Part shown: positions 62,803-64,000 of the stretch, in pieces
How the letters are laid out: each line of letters begins with the position of its first letter
Numbering within the stretch: the first letter of the stretch is position 1
Origin: Cephalotrichum gorgonifer
Lineage: Eukaryota; Ascomycota; Sordariomycetes; Microascales; Microascaceae
Length of the DNA stretch: 64,000 nt
NCBI GenBank assembly: GCA_900312665.1
Contig: ONZQ02000002.1
Coordinates: forward strand, 885,612 to 949,611
Direction of reading: 5' to 3'
Made by a program: the position numbers and the translations under genes
The notes under the pieces: generated by a model
Databases searched by the model: none
Seen by the model: only the letters and a program-made list of their open reading frames with translations
What the model was told of the DNA's origin: nothing

Positions 62803-64000
62803 ATGGCGCTAGCCTCTAAACAGGAGTCGATCAAGATATTCGAGAAGTTGAAGTCGAAGCCTGCGAACAAGGTATGCGCCCCAACTCCCCGAAGCTCATA
62901 AATGTTGCTCGAGCCCGCCCAACTGACATATGGGCCCCCTTTTTACCTAGGTATGCTTCGACTGCAACCAGAAGAACCCGACCTGGACCTCGGTCCCCTT
63001 CGGCATCTATCTGTGCCTCGACTGCTCGTCTAACCACCGAAACCTGGGTGTACACATCTCTTTCGTCCGGTCGACGAACCTCGATCGTAAGCGCGCCAGC
63101 CACAATACCCGCCGATCTACGGATCCGGTCTACCCATCGCCTACTGTTCCGTTGCGCGACAGCTACTAACGCCTGTTCCTAGAATGGCAGTGGGATCAGC
63201 TGCGGCTCATGAAGGTCGGAGGCAATGACTCGGCCACCAGGTTCTTCCAGCAGAACGGCGGCACCGCCGCCTTGAACAGTAAGGACAGCAAGATCAAGTA
63301 CCAGTCCAGCGCCGCGACCAAGTACAAGGAGGAGCTCAAGAGGCGTGCGGCACAGGATGCGAAAGAGTATGTGGCTACCGTATGGGCTAGATGCGACGCT
63401 TCCGTTCGATGGAATAGAGACATAAGCGAATATCATTTGGCTAACAAGCTAAAAACGCAGATACCCCAACGAAGTTGTCATCAACGACGGCACAGATCTC
63501 AACAGCTCCGCCCCCGACGGCGAAGCGGAGGACGACTTCTTCTCATCCTGGGACAAGCCCGCCATCAAGCGCCCGACCCCTCCCATCTCCCGGACTGCCA
63601 CCCCCCCCGTCATCGGCCGGACCGCCTCCCCGCTCGCCGGCAATGGCAAGGAGACCTCGCGACCCTCCTCGGCGCTGTCCAAGCCCTCGCCCTCGCCCTC
63701 ACCCTCGTCCGAATCTAAGCCCGCCGCCAGCCGCGTGATCCACTCCTCCGCACTGCGCAAGACCCCTGGCGCGGGCCCCAAGAAGACCAGCGTCCTGGGC
63801 GCGAAGAAGGTGACCACGAAGCTCGGTGCCAAGAAGGTCACAGGCGATATCATCGACTTCGACGAGGCGGAGAAGCTGGCCAAGGAGGAGGCCGAGCGCA
63901 TCGAGAGGCTGGGCTACGATCCCAACGACGCCGCGGCCGAGGCCGAAGCAAAGAAGGGCGCGAAGAAGGAGGCTTCCAATGTCATCTCCCCCACGCCTGC
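62803..64000 (+). CDS. GLO3: ArfGAP GLO3, 5' part (at least 309 aa, cut by window edge)
   Basis: Exons 62803-62871, 62951-63086, 63183-63366 and 63461 to the window end. The ArfGAP zinc finger is CX2CX16CX2C (CFDCNQKNPTWTSVPFGIYL, then CLDC), followed by the arginine finger in SSNHRNLGVHISFVRS. The domain continues through WQWDQLRLMKVGGNDSATRFF. After a Ser/Pro-rich linker comes SVLGAKKVTTKLGAKKVTGDIIDFDEAEKLAKEEAERIERLGYDP, the coatomer-binding region and start of the Glo3 motif. These separate Glo3 (ArfGAP2/3 class) from Gcs1 and Age2. Glo3 stimulates GTP hydrolysis on Arf1 in COPI-coated vesicles for Golgi-to-ER transport. No stop codon before the window end; the rest lies to the right. 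Confidence 0.94.

Overview
This window looks like nuclear DNA of a filamentous ascomycete (Pezizomycotina, most likely a Sordariomycete). Genes lie on both strands. Introns are few, short (mostly 50-110 bp) and GT-AG, with CTAAC/CTAAT branch sites. The proteins are eukaryotic housekeeping families, and the symportin resembles the Chaetomium type. I can support 17 protein-coding genes, the last cut by the right edge. I see no convincing tRNA, rRNA, CRISPR array or intact transposon. Exon models were built by hand from splice signals and protein continuity.

Left block (1-9.8 kb), lineage-specific in character: a degenerate 27-bp minisatellite, a small secreted four-cysteine protein, a dynamin-like GTPase behind a duplicated promoter module, and an intronless 1450-residue protein with five tandem Zn2Cys6-like cysteine modules. 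That last protein is the most unusual thing here.

Middle block (11.4-43.9 kb), housekeeping, mostly in alternating convergent and divergent pairs: RAS; GMF (Arp2/3 debranching); NBP35 (cytosolic Fe-S assembly); deoxyhypusine hydroxylase (eIF5A); RPA12 (RNA polymerase I); SCC2 (cohesin loader); a type II membrane glycosyltransferase-like protein; SYO1 (5S RNP import); a DNAJC8/Spf31-like J protein; DBP10 (60S helicase); and an LST4/FNIP homologue. Five of these serve ribosome production or translation (NBP35, DOHH, RPA12, SYO1, DBP10).

Right block (51.0-64.0 kb): a ZRC1/COT1-type zinc transporter, IML1/DEPDC5 (GATOR1/SEACIT), TIM21 and GLO3 (ArfGAP, partial). LST4/FNIP and IML1 both act upstream of TORC1 in amino-acid signalling and flank the same gap.

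Two long gaps without recognisable genes, 12.5-18.5 kb and 43.9-51.0 kb, lie upstream of RAS and of LST4/FNIP. They are not obviously AT-rich. They are peppered with a short motif family (GTACTTGTAC / GTACTCGTAC / GTACGGAGTAC) that I did not notice in the coding regions.
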